From NCBI RefSeq assembly GCF_902362185.1, contig NC_044497.1, positions 38,343,001 to 38,407,000 of the forward strand: a DNA stretch of 64,000 nt. The letters run 5' to 3'. The stretch is from Chanos chanos (Eukaryota; Chordata; Actinopteri; Gonorynchiformes; Chanidae). Shown here in pieces: positions 1-10,808 of this stretch. The position numbers were made by a program, and so were the translations under genes. The notes below the pieces were generated by a model. That model saw nothing but the letters and a program-made list of their open reading frames with translations. It searched no databases and was not told the origin of the DNA. Every line of letters starts with the position of its first letter. Within the stretch, counting starts at the first letter, position 1.

Positions 1-1878
1 TACAGTATCTCAAGGTTCAGTAAATTCCTTTCATTTCTCTCATCCATTCAGATAGAATTCTTTCAACACAATGATTTGTATTTCTGCTGTTATCAAATGC
101 AGCACAGCAAACACAGACAGACTAGTATTACTGTGATAAGGTTTATCTCAAAATTGATTTTACCTAAATAACCAATGAGGTTCAAAGCCTCAGGTCCAAA
201 TTTAAGAAGTAATCATGCAAAGAGCTAACCAGTCCGAAGCAGACTTGTTTATTTTTATCTTCCGGAAAAACCAAAAACTAGGTCTATGCCAAGGCCTTTA
301 ATTATGACAAGGAATAATGCTGTTTTTATTGCTACCAGCTGGAGTGGCTTGCCACTCCCATGGCACAAACTGGGACATAATACAATAATAACACAGTAGT
401 GGTCATTGCATCTCTACAAACATCCTGGCAACTGCTTAGGCTAGTCACTCTCACCTGTTTCACAAAACCAAACAGGAGGAATCTGTTGTCTCTACAGTAG
501 TCATAACAAGTGGACAATTAGTGTGATGGCCATTTATCCATTCTTTTAACACCAAAGCTCCAGCCCGCAGAAGTACAGTCTGGTGCTGGATTAACAGTGT
601 AATCTTTGGTTGGTCTCAAATTGCTGCTCTGTATCTATTCAATTTTGACTGATTCAACATTCACTTTGTTCAGCAACAGACTTTTGGTAACAAATAAGAG
701 ACATTTGATTACAAAGTTAAAACATATATACAGAGTAAATGGTAAGGGCTCTTCCAACAATCCATCAATTAGACACTAAGCATCACCAATCAAGGCTTGA
801 CTCTGCAACATAACAGCAACAGAAACATTCAAAATGTTTCATTTACAGCTTTTATCATGGAGACTAAAAGAGCTAGGCCCCTGTATATGCTATCCTGTCA
901 AACTAACAAACCAGTTGTCTCTGATTCCAGCTGAAGATGTGTTGTTTTGGGTGTTAATGTATAAGGCGAGCAGTTAGGAGAGATTTTAAGATAGTTGTTG
1001 GGAGCACGGAGTAAGTAAAGGGCACTGTGCTCCCACTGGTGGACTCACAGTCAGTCACATGACTGTGTGCTGAGGGACAATGAGGGACTCGACAGGGGCC
1101 TCTGTCCTGCATGTCTCTACTCTGAGGGCACCCCATTTCCTCCATGAGAATAGTTGTGTGGCATTTACAGGCAAGACTTCATTTAATGAAGTGCTATAAA
1201 TTGGCACGATGTATGATAATACGCCTTCCCATGCTGTAGGTCTAAATGAGATTGACCTCCGACAGCAACTCTGTTTTACTGTAACTATCAGCGTTAGTTA
1301 CTCCATGTGTTACTTGTCATTTTTGATTTAAAAACTTCCCGGTATGAAGATGAGAAGGACAGCGGTTAGTGATACACAGCGTATGTTTGGGGTCTTCACT
1401 AAATATGACCTTCTATTATGGCAGTTTAGCAAACAAAAGCAAAAAACGTATTTGTAAACATCAATACAATGTTTAAAAAAGACACAGGGTGGCGTGTAAT
1501 ATGACAAATCAGGCTAAACTAACTGAAAATATCCAATATAACAGTCCTCAGTTAAAGGAATTTTTTGAGAGCCTCAATCCTTGCGTTCAGGAGACAATGA
1601 AGTATTTTCTCCTGCGTCTTTATATGTTATAAATCCTATCTATCTGTCTAGACAGATAGGTGCATATGTTCTTTTGGAATAGTCTGTTAATTATCTTATG
1701 ATATCTGTGCACTTTTTCCATCTGATCAAGTCGCCAGATCTTCATGGGCAAAAAGAATTTGCGTCAAAGAGCTCTCCATAGTTATGCACAAATATTACAA
1801 TAAATGACACCCAGGTACCCAAGTAAGACTTTCAAAATCAAACAATATTCGTGTACGAAAAGTGTATAAAAAACTTAC
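1..1878. other. No coding signal; probable first intron of megf10
   Basis: I find no convincing exon on either strand. The open frames here are short, have no splice context and do not resemble known proteins. A 20-bp perfect palindrome (CTATCTGTCTAGACAGATAG) lies at 1639-1658. If the leader exon at 1879 is correctly assigned, this stretch is intronic. Confidence 0.35.
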
Positions 1879-2200
1879 CAACTCTATGCTGACGTTCTCG
1901 TCCAGTTCAAACTCATGGATCCACTCGGGAAAGCTCTTTCTTTAGGGTTAAAGTTTTGCATACAACAGGTTCATAAAGGAACTTTTTTCATTAAGGATTC
2001 AAAAGCACAGTTATCCACAGAAGTGCACCAGTCTCGAGCCCTGTCCATAAACCGTTTATGGTCCAGTCACAACAGTGATACGAGATTCTCGGAAAGTGTA
2101 AGGGAACAGATCCAGCAGCCGTTTTCCGCATCCCTTTCGTTCAGATCCCTGGGAGTTTTAAATTGTTAAGAACTGCGACAACAGCAGCTCGATGCTTGTC
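1879..2200 (-). other. Non-coding first exon, probably of megf10
   Basis: On the minus strand a transcript-like stretch ends at a strong donor (TTG|GTAAGTTTTTT, exon edge at 1879). I see no long open frame starting with ATG. Two short upstream ORFs are present, one of 8 codons (ATG AAC CTG TTG ...) and one of 10 codons (ATG AGT TTG AAC TGG ...). In human, MEGF10 follows C5orf63 in this order and would point this way, and it has a non-coding leader exon, so I infer this is its first exon. That is inferred from gene order, not from protein similarity. The right edge is approximate. One unproven alternative is that the last 18 codons before the donor (frame FPEWIHEFELDE...) are coding, but a stop lies just upstream and no ATG is in frame. 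Confidence 0.35.
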
Positions 2201-2290
2201 ATGATCTCATCGCGGTGTCAGCCAATGAGGCTGGCAATTTCGTGAAGAGGTTGCGACCAACTTTGACCATGGAATTTCATACTTACGTAG
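2200..2290 (-). promoter_or_regulatory. Probable promoter upstream of the minus-strand leader exon
   Basis: A CCAAT box (plus-strand GCCAATGAGG at about 2222-2231) lies just upstream of the non-coding exon that ends at 1879. The surrounding DNA is richer in GC and CpG than its flanks. No TATA box is evident. The assignment rests on position and this one motif. Confidence 0.3.
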
Positions 2291-3232
2291 TCTTTTTGAG
2301 CGATTCTTTTGTTTGTGTGATCATTTGTTGTATTTTTACATGTACGTCACTGTAAGTTTGAATATTATACATATTAATGTATTATGTATTGAGATTTGTT
2401 TTTTGTGATTTCAGTTGAGCAAATTCTTGACAGTAAATGACTAATTACATAAGCTATACCAATATGAATAAAGACGCAAATAGTGACTTCCATTAGTCGT
2501 CTTATCAAACAACTGCCATATGCATATCCTTTGATGTATCAGTTGTTCGCGTGCAAAATTAGGATGCCCTCCACCGTCGTTCTAAAAGGCACGTGTCCGA
2601 TTGACATTTAGTGAAATAAGCGCCACCTTGAGTTCAACAAGAAGGGTTTCTATTTATCTCAAAATGTTTACCTTGATGGATTCTCCAAATAAATCTCGGA
2701 ATTTTTGTTGGACAGTTTCTATACAGAACTTCGGGTTAAAAAACAAAACGACGGTGGAAGGTTGAAGGTTGAAAACAAATGCATTTACTTCATCATTTAA
2801 AATGTAGTTTGGCCGTATGTAAATCTTAACATGGCACCTGTTGGGTACCATGTGTCTCTAATTTCACACAATGAAAACTGCAGCAATTCAGCTGAACAGG
2901 CAAATCTATGGTCATTACATCTACCACAAAAGGTCACCTTAAATGAATGTTCATTGGTACAATATAAAGTACAATAATTACATTTATTTCAATTGATATA
3001 TTCCACAAAATGCACTCCAAACTGTGCACAAAGCAAAAGACAACACAACAGTTCAGTGTTTGTCCATCAGTAAGTGTTTGGTGTTTGGTTATTTGCAATT
3101 CACTCAGTGTTCAAAATACATTTGTATAATAATTTTCCCTGAATTCATAATTAGGGGTAAGTAACAAATGATATATTTACATAAATTGTGTATAGACTTT
3201 TTCTCCAGTTGATATGGTTAGTTATTCTGTAG
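2291..3232. other. Intergenic, no gene seen
   Basis: AT-rich sequence between the putative megf10 promoter and the candidate last exon of the TIPIN-like gene. Part of it may be that gene's 3' UTR. No protein-like frame or repeat family was recognised. Confidence 0.4.
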
Positions 3233-6200
3233 TCATTTCAGTGTTATGGTGATCCTCCTCATTAAGGTCTCATATTTTGTAAGAATTCCGGAATGTTCCT
3301 TGTAGTCCATCTGCTCTGAAGGATATAGTTCTTTTAGCATGGACCTGTTGAGGGATCTGAAGAAGAATAAGATAACTTAGTATTTCAGACTGTCACCCCA
3401 AATGTAAAGCTTGAGCTCAGTAAATGGAGGACGTTTGTGGTCTACTCAACATGGTCCCCATCTCTTCTGGACTCAGACTTGACTACATGTCCCATAGCTC
3501 CACCTGCTTGGGGGGTAACAAAACTTTTCTGGTAAGTCAAGCATCCCTGAGACATATAGCATTCCAAGCATATCTGGGTTGGCTATGTATTTAAATGATC
3601 AAATCTGTTCCAGTAGTCTTACAGAACTCATTTTCCTTGATCTTCTTCAATTAAAGTTATTACAGATCTAACAAGAGTGAGTGTGTAGAAAAGGTATCAA
3701 ACATATATGACTTGAAAGCATTACAGAGTCCTTGTCAAAACTGTGACACTTATCGCGCTAATTAACCCTCTACTGCATGCATTATGATATACATGGGTAA
3801 AAAAATATTTGTAATGTTTTTTCTGCTTAAACTAGGACACTTTAACAGTATCAATATACATTTTCATGATTTTTAAATTTTCTATATATTTTAAACAAGC
3901 TAAAATAGAGTTTGTTACCTGGGAGTTACAGGATGCAGTACAGGGTTAAAAGAGCAAGATCACAAGGGAAAGGAACTCTAAGAAGTAATGGTGCAGGGCC
4001 AATCACACAAACATTACAAATACACACTACTTCAATGTCTGTTTCCAGCAGAGTCAAAAGACTTGATTCCAAACTTAAGGACATTGAACTGCACTGTTTT
4101 TCAACTTCCACAGAGTGTCTGTTTTAAGACAGCTGAATGTTTTGGATTTGCATTGCTGGATATTTAACTTGGATTTTAAATGAAAGTGTGTGATCGGATA
4201 CAAACGGGTGTATTCACATATGAACAATTTATGCAATCAACAAATTCCAGTTGCACACCCCTGTGATTGAACTGGAATCATACCAAGAGCTAAAATCAGA
4301 CAGGTTAACTTCAGGTAAACTTCACATTTACTGACCACAATTGCACATACCTGCATAACAAATGATATGACCAGAGACTGGTCCATTTTAAACCTGGTTT
4401 GTTGGCCCCATAGGATACTGACCAGACATAACATGAACATGAACTAAGAAAGCTACACACACAAATATTTTAGGAAATAAAGTTCTCAGCATTAACTCAC
4501 ATGTATCTGCACAACCATCCAATCCAGTCAAAACACAAGCAGACACTGGGCCTTGCTGTAAATTATTTAAACATTCCTGAGGTTTGTGTTTGATAGGAAT
4601 CAGAAAGAAGAAAATGTAATCAGGTTATATTCATCAAAAACAACATATACACCACTGAAATGAGCCCCACCCCCACAGCACCAAATAATGCATTAGCTAA
4701 GAAGAAAAGTTTTAGAGCATTTAGGTGTGGGGACACAAACCATGGCACTCTATGAGGAACTGCGGTACCTGTATAGCAGAGTGATGACTTATCTCCTCAA
4801 ACTGAGTGACCAGATCCTCAAACGAATGCTGGGGAAAGAGGCGTTGAGACCATTGTTGGACCACAGATAGAAGTGTGCGTAGATCTTCTACCTGGACCAC
4901 GGGTAAAATCAGTTGTTCTAAATGGATGGACAAAGTTTGCACAATTGACCTAAGTGCCTACCACAATCCTGTGAACACACTTGGCAGCGCATTTCTGTTG
5001 TAACAAAAATTCAGTTTGTTTACAAGTCATGAGGTTCTCAATTGCCTCAGTCCAGTATTAGTGCAGGATCAGAACAGAAATGTGCCATTCAGTGAACCAC
5101 TGACCTGAAGAACCATTTGCCTCAGTCATTCACACCATCTGAATATTAAATAAAAATGTTATAAGTGTATTGATCTTATAGGTATCTAATATGCTTCAGT
5201 TGTCACTGAAAAGCAGTCACAAACTACAGTAAGTACAGACAGTAATGCACTGTCAGTTTTTCAGCATGACTACAAGTGCTATACCACATGGCAGTCCCTG
5301 ATAGCATGCACTTGCCCAGCCTAACCTGCTGCCTCACTCATTACAGCCAAGGATTAGACTCTAAGCCTATAATGGCTCATGAAGACAAGGAAGACGGCTG
5401 ATTGACATACAAACCAGTTTTATTTAAAACCAGACTAGTGGCTTGTCTGTAAATCCTGCTCAAGGGGATGGGGCCAGTTTTATTTCTGTGCTGAGTGGTG
5501 GCTTTCACTTTTCTTGGGTGAGTCTGACAGCTGTGAGGATAGAGTGGGATTAGGAGAAGACACAGACTCAGCCCAGCAGGCCAATCTGACCATAATACAG
5601 ATTTAGCTCAGTTCACTCTACTCCACTGCTTACGCACTTGGGGAGATAGGGTAAAGTTAGAATAGATGTAGACACGAGCAAGTAACACACAGTCCTGATC
5701 TACTGAACGGTAATCCACTGAACTCAAACTCCATCCATATCTATGTTAAGTCCAAAGAGCACCACAGTCACTATTATTTCTACTTGCAGAAGTTGTCTAC
5801 TTTTCTAAACCATCTAAAAACCAGTGCTTCAAATGGACGTTTTGCAACAATATTACACTTGGAATATACATCTATATGCATTACACTTACTTTGTTTGAG
5901 TTTCTGTGTTGGAGAAATAAAACATCTCTCCAACTCTGTACTGGTCTTGAACAGCACTACAGGCCCTGCACGCATAGGCCAACTGCATTTCTCTTCACCA
6001 AGGGGCAATTTACAGACACATTGATCTGCCTTTGTTTTTTGACAATAATGAATCTGGCACAAGCACATACATTCTTGGAGGTGATTCACCAGTGGAAACT
6101 AGTGTACCAGCTGTGCATGCTGTCGCCTGGTCGACTAAGACACCTTTCCACACATCCATAACATATGGCCCTCCTGCCGGTAACCGGATGGAGTGAGCAG

Positions 6201-6317
6201 GTATGAGGTACCTAATCCAGGTAGATTAGCCATTGTATCCCAAGACGAATTAACACACTTTCATTCACAAAACAGCTGCAACCATAAGGTGTCACTCAAT
6301 GTGACATACATTTGTGC

Positions 6318-6352
<35 letters not shown>

Positions 6353-6427
6353 GTGTGTGTGTGTGTGTATATATATATATGTATGTATGTGTGTATGTAT
6401 GTATGTATATGTGTGTGTGTGTATGTG

Positions 6428-6465
<38 letters not shown>

Positions 6466-8017
6466 TGTTTCTTCAATACATTTACTGGGGTGAAGGAGAA
6501 AAAAGTACCAATTTTTTTTTTCTTTGGTACAATGCTGAATGCAATGTGAACAAAACTGTCTTGAATTCAAATTTCTGTGATCTGATTACATGACATGTCT
6601 TGGTAAACTGGTGTTGGTGACATTTAAAAATTTTTACCCTTATGAAATTGCATGAATAGAGCGGTTATCTAAATTGTACAACATTGAGCAACAACACTGA
6701 AATGACTAGTGAAATGGCCTGTTTGCTTACCTCATACCCTTCACCTTTGAAACAGGTGCTGCACAAGACAGTCCACAGCTTACATACTCCATTATCAGAC
6801 AGAAGCCTGAAAGGCAATAATAAAGGACTCATTTTGCTAAGACTTATCTGACTCAACTCAAATGACTCCTTTAAAAACAAGCAGATTAGTCCTGTAGGTG
6901 GCATCATTGGGCAAAGACAGAAATAAGGCAAAACTAAAAGACATATTTCTTTTTTTATTATTTCCTCTTTTGTGTTGAAGAACAGTTATCTCTAAACTGT
7001 CTAGCACACATAGGACAGACTGTGTGGCCAATATGGAACTATACATACACATAACAGTCCTCACTTATCAAATGTAACATTTCTGACTTTGAGTATTTGT
7101 TAATATGACATACACCTTACACAAATTGATTTTACATGGACAGTGACCTCACATCTATATTAGATGCAAATGTATCTGTGCTCAAAGTGTACTTATCGGG
7201 TCAAAATAGGTATACTGACTTCTTCATATCCAGGGCTTCCTGTGGCTCTGTCCTGAAGACCATGGACTCCTCTTCCAAGTGGGACACAAGGAGCCCACCA
7301 ACTTTCTGACCTGAATTCATATACTTTCACAATTAATCATATTTATTAATTTAGTACTTCTCCTGTGCAACAATTACAAGGTACTGGGAATCTGGAAATA
7401 ACAATACATACAGAGTAATTCGGGCATAAGGTTTGGTGCATAACTGTAAATCTGTAATAATTGTAGAAATGAGTGATAACAACATAGGCTTGTACATTGA
7501 AACTCTACATAGATATTTGTACCATACTGTGCTCCTACAATCCATCAGAAACTGTAAATTACCCACATACACATTAAGAATTTTCACATCGATAATACTC
7601 TATTATTTTATAGCACAAGTGACCTAAAGGTTTGAAAAGCTTTCGCGCTGTATTTCTAGTTTTCATTTGAACTTCTCTCCGTGCATGCCACAGAACACCT
7701 TATGAACAGCAAACTTCAGAATTTTTTTTAGTGTTAATGCGCAAAAACAGAGCCTAAATAAACCCAGACATAAGTGTTTAAATTATTTAAAACCATACGC
7801 GGAGCCAGTATCCATTTAGGGAGAGGAAGACATTTATTTTGTTACCCTCCTCTTTCTGAAGGCAGTCCGCAGATGTGCTTGATGTCCCGGACTGTTTCCC
7901 TGGAAACCGAGCAAAAACCGGGGAAACCGGCGGAGGAAACGGTTGATAAATCTCATCCTGGAGGTCCTCGAAAAGGGGGGGGACAGAGATGTAGTCATGC
8001 TCCGTCGGACTGCTCAT
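3233..8017 (-). CDS. TIPIN-like protein (Swi3 domain), divergent paralogue
   Basis: Four coding exons are well supported: 7846-8017 (ATG at 8017), 7220-7310, 6731-6806 and 4769-4891. Their phases (1, 2, 0, 0) join without a break into 154 codons. The start carries an acidic, proline-rich motif (EDLQDEIYQPFPPPVSP) like that near the TIPIN N-terminus. Exons 2-4 give LDMKKLLSDNG, CFKGEGYE and EDLRTLLSVVQQW..RLFPQHSFEDL, which follow the human TIPIN Swi3 motifs ([45 protein letters not shown]). TIPIN pairs with TIMELESS at replication forks and supports the ATR-CHK1 checkpoint. This copy is far less like human TIPIN than a normal fish orthologue should be, so I read it as a diverged paralogue. 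The 3' end is not resolved. A candidate last exon at 3233-3356 has a strong acceptor (TTATTCTTCTTCAG), but its frame is uncertain, and an unseen exon may lie between 3357 and 4768. Confidence 0.7.
6321..6461. repeat. Composite (CA)n/(TG)n/(TA)n microsatellite
   Basis: A run of CA repeats passes into TG, then GTAT and AT repeats, for about 140 bases. The CA tract followed by the TG tract is self-complementary. It lies in the intron between the third and fourth exons of the TIPIN-like gene. Confidence 0.95.
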
Positions 8018-9062
8018 CTCTGTGGTTTGGAAAAGTCAGGAATATCACCAGTTGCAGTCTCATTATTAAAATATTCAAACAACAAAGCAAAATTTAAAAG
8101 GACGATATTACAATTTGGAAATAAACTAAAATAGTTAGAAAAGTGATTATAAACTAAAATATTATAAAAGATTAAAATATATTTAAAAAGAATATTATAA
8201 AAAAATGCAAATTGCCCACTACACATGTTACAAAACATTACTTTCTCACATTTAAATTTCGTATGACCTACCTCCTTCATCAACTGTTCGATCCTTTATC
8301 CTTACAGGTCCATAGCATTACCTACACATGCAAAACCACCGTGCGTTGTTGACCACGTGGCCAAATGCTCACAATCCAAACAAACTCCACGCGGTCATTA
8401 AGCCGAGACAAATAATTAAGTATGTACGTCAGATTGTTGCTGTAGTAATCTCATACTCTGTCTGGTTCGGCGATGTTATCCATTCCAAAATAACACTGAT
8501 ATTATGTAATACTGTGTTGCAGTTAAAAATGTGAATTCTAATACAATTAAATTATATCTGCTATACAGGTTATAGCAGCTGCCTCTTGTGCTTAGGTGTG
8601 TCTGAACAGTTTGAATCGGCTAATAAAGTGTGGCAGAATAATACACGTAGCCTATATTTATGCTCCTTCCTGTTTAATTTAATATGCGTTTTAAGTCGTT
8701 GTGTCAATTTCAGTTATCGGTTCATGGGATTGTTCTTTATTTACTGCCGTTACATAGCCTATTATAATATGCCTATTTATTTACTCATTAGCCTAGTTAA
8801 TTTGTCTCTGTATGTGTTTGAGAGGAACCTTTTTGGTTTTAGATACACTGTATTCATACGACTGTCCTTGGCGTTTAAGAGTTACGCATCTATTCAGGAA
8901 AATTATACAATTTTGACGTTACCGCCCAAACGTTCAACCTTGATTGACAGCACCGCGCCCAATTGAAACAGGCTTTAACAGGAAGCATCCCTCAACTCTT
9001 CCAGCAGTAGACTACGGATAACACCGCCCACTGTCACGAGAGGTTCCTGTTCATTCAAAGGT
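8018..9062. promoter_or_regulatory. Shared upstream region of the TIPIN-like and C5orf63 genes
   Basis: The two genes are head to head, with start codons about 1.6 kb apart. The right end (about 8930-9060) is richer in GC and CpG. It ends in a donor (TTCAAAG|GTGAGAAACATG, GT at 9061), which fits a non-coding first exon of the C5orf63 gene. A 126-codon open frame at 8586-8966 looks like chance hydrophobic translation of AT-rich DNA. Transcription starts cannot be fixed from sequence. Confidence 0.4.
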
Positions 9063-9557
9063 GAGAAACATGCTGGTGTGTCAGTTAGTCACAAACAGTG
9101 TAGTAACACTATTTTCTCGTCGATGCATATATTTCTATATAGATTTCAAAGGGATCAGTGGTTTTATGCTTCATGTTTATTTTTAACTACCTTTGGACGT
9201 AATACAATGCTAAAAATAGGGCTGCGGCCCGGTTTACGTAGGTGAGCGATAGCCTACGCAAACTGTGCTACCATTTATACACATGATCTAATTTCTGCGA
9301 GATTAACCCAGTGTATTGCATTTTATGTGAAGTGGACTGCAGCGGTCAGTCTGGGTGGCCTACACAGTGGTGCGAAGTCTTCAGCAGACGTCATGTAAAA
9401 GCTAAAATAGTTTTCTAGCCTAACATAAAACGAGTTTGCCGGCTTGTCCTGTCACCTCCAAGACTCCCCTGATAAGATCCTTAAATGATCTAAAATACGT
9501 GGTTGCTTTGATTATTCTTAACATCATTTGGCGCATATCGCTTAACAGCAGTGAAAA

Positions 9558-9629
9558 ATGAGTGACGTTGAGAAGAAAAACCTATTCATCACTGACAGAT
9601 CATATGCCTCGCTTTACAGAGATGAATAA
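9558..9629 (+). promoter_or_regulatory. Upstream ORF overlapping the C5orf63 start codons
   Basis: ATG at 9558 opens 23 codons in a frame other than the main one and ends at a TAA at 9627-9629. It overlaps ATG 9604 and ATG 9622. If the exon begins at about 9549, ribosomes would meet this ATG first, which would lower translation of the main frame. Confidence 0.35.
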
Positions 9630-10331
9630 ACTTGTGTCAAGGACTCTGCGTCAAAGAAAGATTCATTCATCACTGCACCTTTGGAAACGGTTCAGTACGC
9701 ATTTGAATTTACCCATCTTAACGCTATTCACCAAGGTAAAAAAAAAAAAATCAAACGCTTTTGTCGACATCTAACAATAGTAGTAGGATCCATGTGATTC
9801 CACATGCATCCCAAATTGTATGGTCAGATGCCCGGTAAACGTTATGGGTAAATGCTGCAAGGTGTGAAATGTCACAGTCTGGTTTTTGCTGTAATGGCAT
9901 GACAGTGGTGATGACCTCTGCATGTTTGTAGGATCCATGTCCCTTGTGTGATGAAGCAAAGGAAGTACTTGAACCGTATAAACACAGGGTAAGCAACTGA
10001 ATGTAGCTTCATTTAATAATTATTCCAGTTATTCAAATGTTTGAGCCTTTCAGTCCTCTAGTTTACAGAACATTTATTGCACACGTGTTTACTGATTCAA
10101 TCCACTGATCAACATGTGATTTATATACTTGTCCTTGTTCTCTATGCCCTTGTAAAGTTTATTTTACAGGAGGTTGATATCACTCTGCCGGAGAACAGCG
10201 TTTGGTACAACAGATACAAATATGACATTCCCGTGTTTCATTTGAATGGACAGTTTTTGATGATGCATCGCGTGAACACAACCATACTTGAAAAACGACT
10301 GGCAACCATAGAGAAGACAACTGTCAAATAA
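9604..10331 (+). CDS. c5orf63: Glutaredoxin-like protein, C5orf63 orthologue
   Basis: Three coding exons: up to 9735, 9932-9988 and 10158-10331, with all junctions in phase 0. The core LPILTLFTK / DPCPLCDEAKEVL / LQEVDITLPENSVWY matches human C5orf63 closely. Its glutaredoxin-like (DUF836) fold carries a CPLC redox motif. The start is uncertain: ATG 9604 gives 120 residues and ATG 9622 gives 114. The N-terminus is rich in Arg, Lys, Ser and Thr and lacks acidic residues after the first few codons, as expected for a mitochondrial presequence, but this part is not conserved. An acceptor (CGCTTAACAG) just before 9549 suggests a leader exon ending at 9060. A 23-codon upstream ORF (ATG 9558) overlaps both candidate starts. 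The polyadenylation signal AATAAA overlaps the stop region at 10327. The substrate of this family is not established. Confidence 0.88.
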
Positions 10332-10332
10332 A
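10327..10332 (+). terminator. Polyadenylation signal of the C5orf63 gene
   Basis: AATAAA overlaps the TAA stop and is followed by TTGTCGCTCTGTTCTTTC, a T/GT-rich downstream element. The 3' UTR would therefore be very short. Confidence 0.5.
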
Positions 10333-10559
10333 AACATCAAATTGCATTGTTTAAATTTATTTGTCGCTCTGTTCTTTCAATGTAAAAATGTTTCTTCCAA
10401 GTCAAATGTATTTCACAGCTTTGGACACGATGCCACGATGGTGTTAATTTCGCATTAAATAATGGAGTTTAGGAGGACCTAGGCTAAAGGTGGACAGCAG
10501 CCACTAGATTGCGCAGTCTGCTCGTCTTTGGTATGTCATTATGGTCTGAGTCGCTGTCA

Positions 10560-10660
10560 CTTGTAGAGACCCTCCCATTGGTGGCAAGTTTTGTTATTTT
10601 CATCGTCTGATTGGTCAGGACGGACTGTTACACGAATTGTCTAACTGGCTAGCTGTGGTA
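10560..10660 (+). promoter_or_regulatory. Probable march3 promoter
   Basis: Two inverted CCAAT boxes (ATTGG at 10577-10581 and 10610-10614) lie 33 bases apart in a GC-richer patch. About 200 bases further on is a strong donor (AGACG|GTAAGCAAT). This layout suits a TATA-less promoter for a non-coding first exon. The link to march3, whose first coding exon is 11.4 kb away, is inferred from strand and the lack of any other gene between. Confidence 0.35.
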
Positions 10661-10808
10661 TGCACTCAACAGCTGACTAGAAGTTGGCGTATGTCTTGGG
10701 TAGTGTAGGCTACTATATCGTCCAAACTGCAAAGCATATTCGTGAAAGGCAGATCAAGACCTATAGTGTAATAGAAGGACGGCGCAACGTAAAGATCTGT
10801 TTCAGACG
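10660..10808 (+). other. Candidate non-coding first exon of march3
   Basis: The stretch ends at the donor GACG|GTAAGC (GT at 10809-10810). The left edge is approximate. The first coding exon of march3 starts with 5' UTR behind a strong acceptor at 22195-22196, so an upstream non-coding exon must exist; this is the best candidate seen. Confidence 0.3.

Noticed and set aside
5784-6161. 125-codon plus-strand open frame
   Set aside because: Lies in an intron of the TIPIN-like gene, has no similarity and several competing frames, and fades into a microsatellite.
6193-6593. Open frames rich in His-Thr and Cys-Val
   Set aside because: Produced by CA/TG/TA microsatellite translation.
8586-8966. 126-codon plus-strand open frame
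   Set aside because: Hydrophobic, rich in Leu, Tyr, Phe and Ser as expected from AT-rich DNA, with no recognisable domain, and it lies in the shared upstream region of two real genes.
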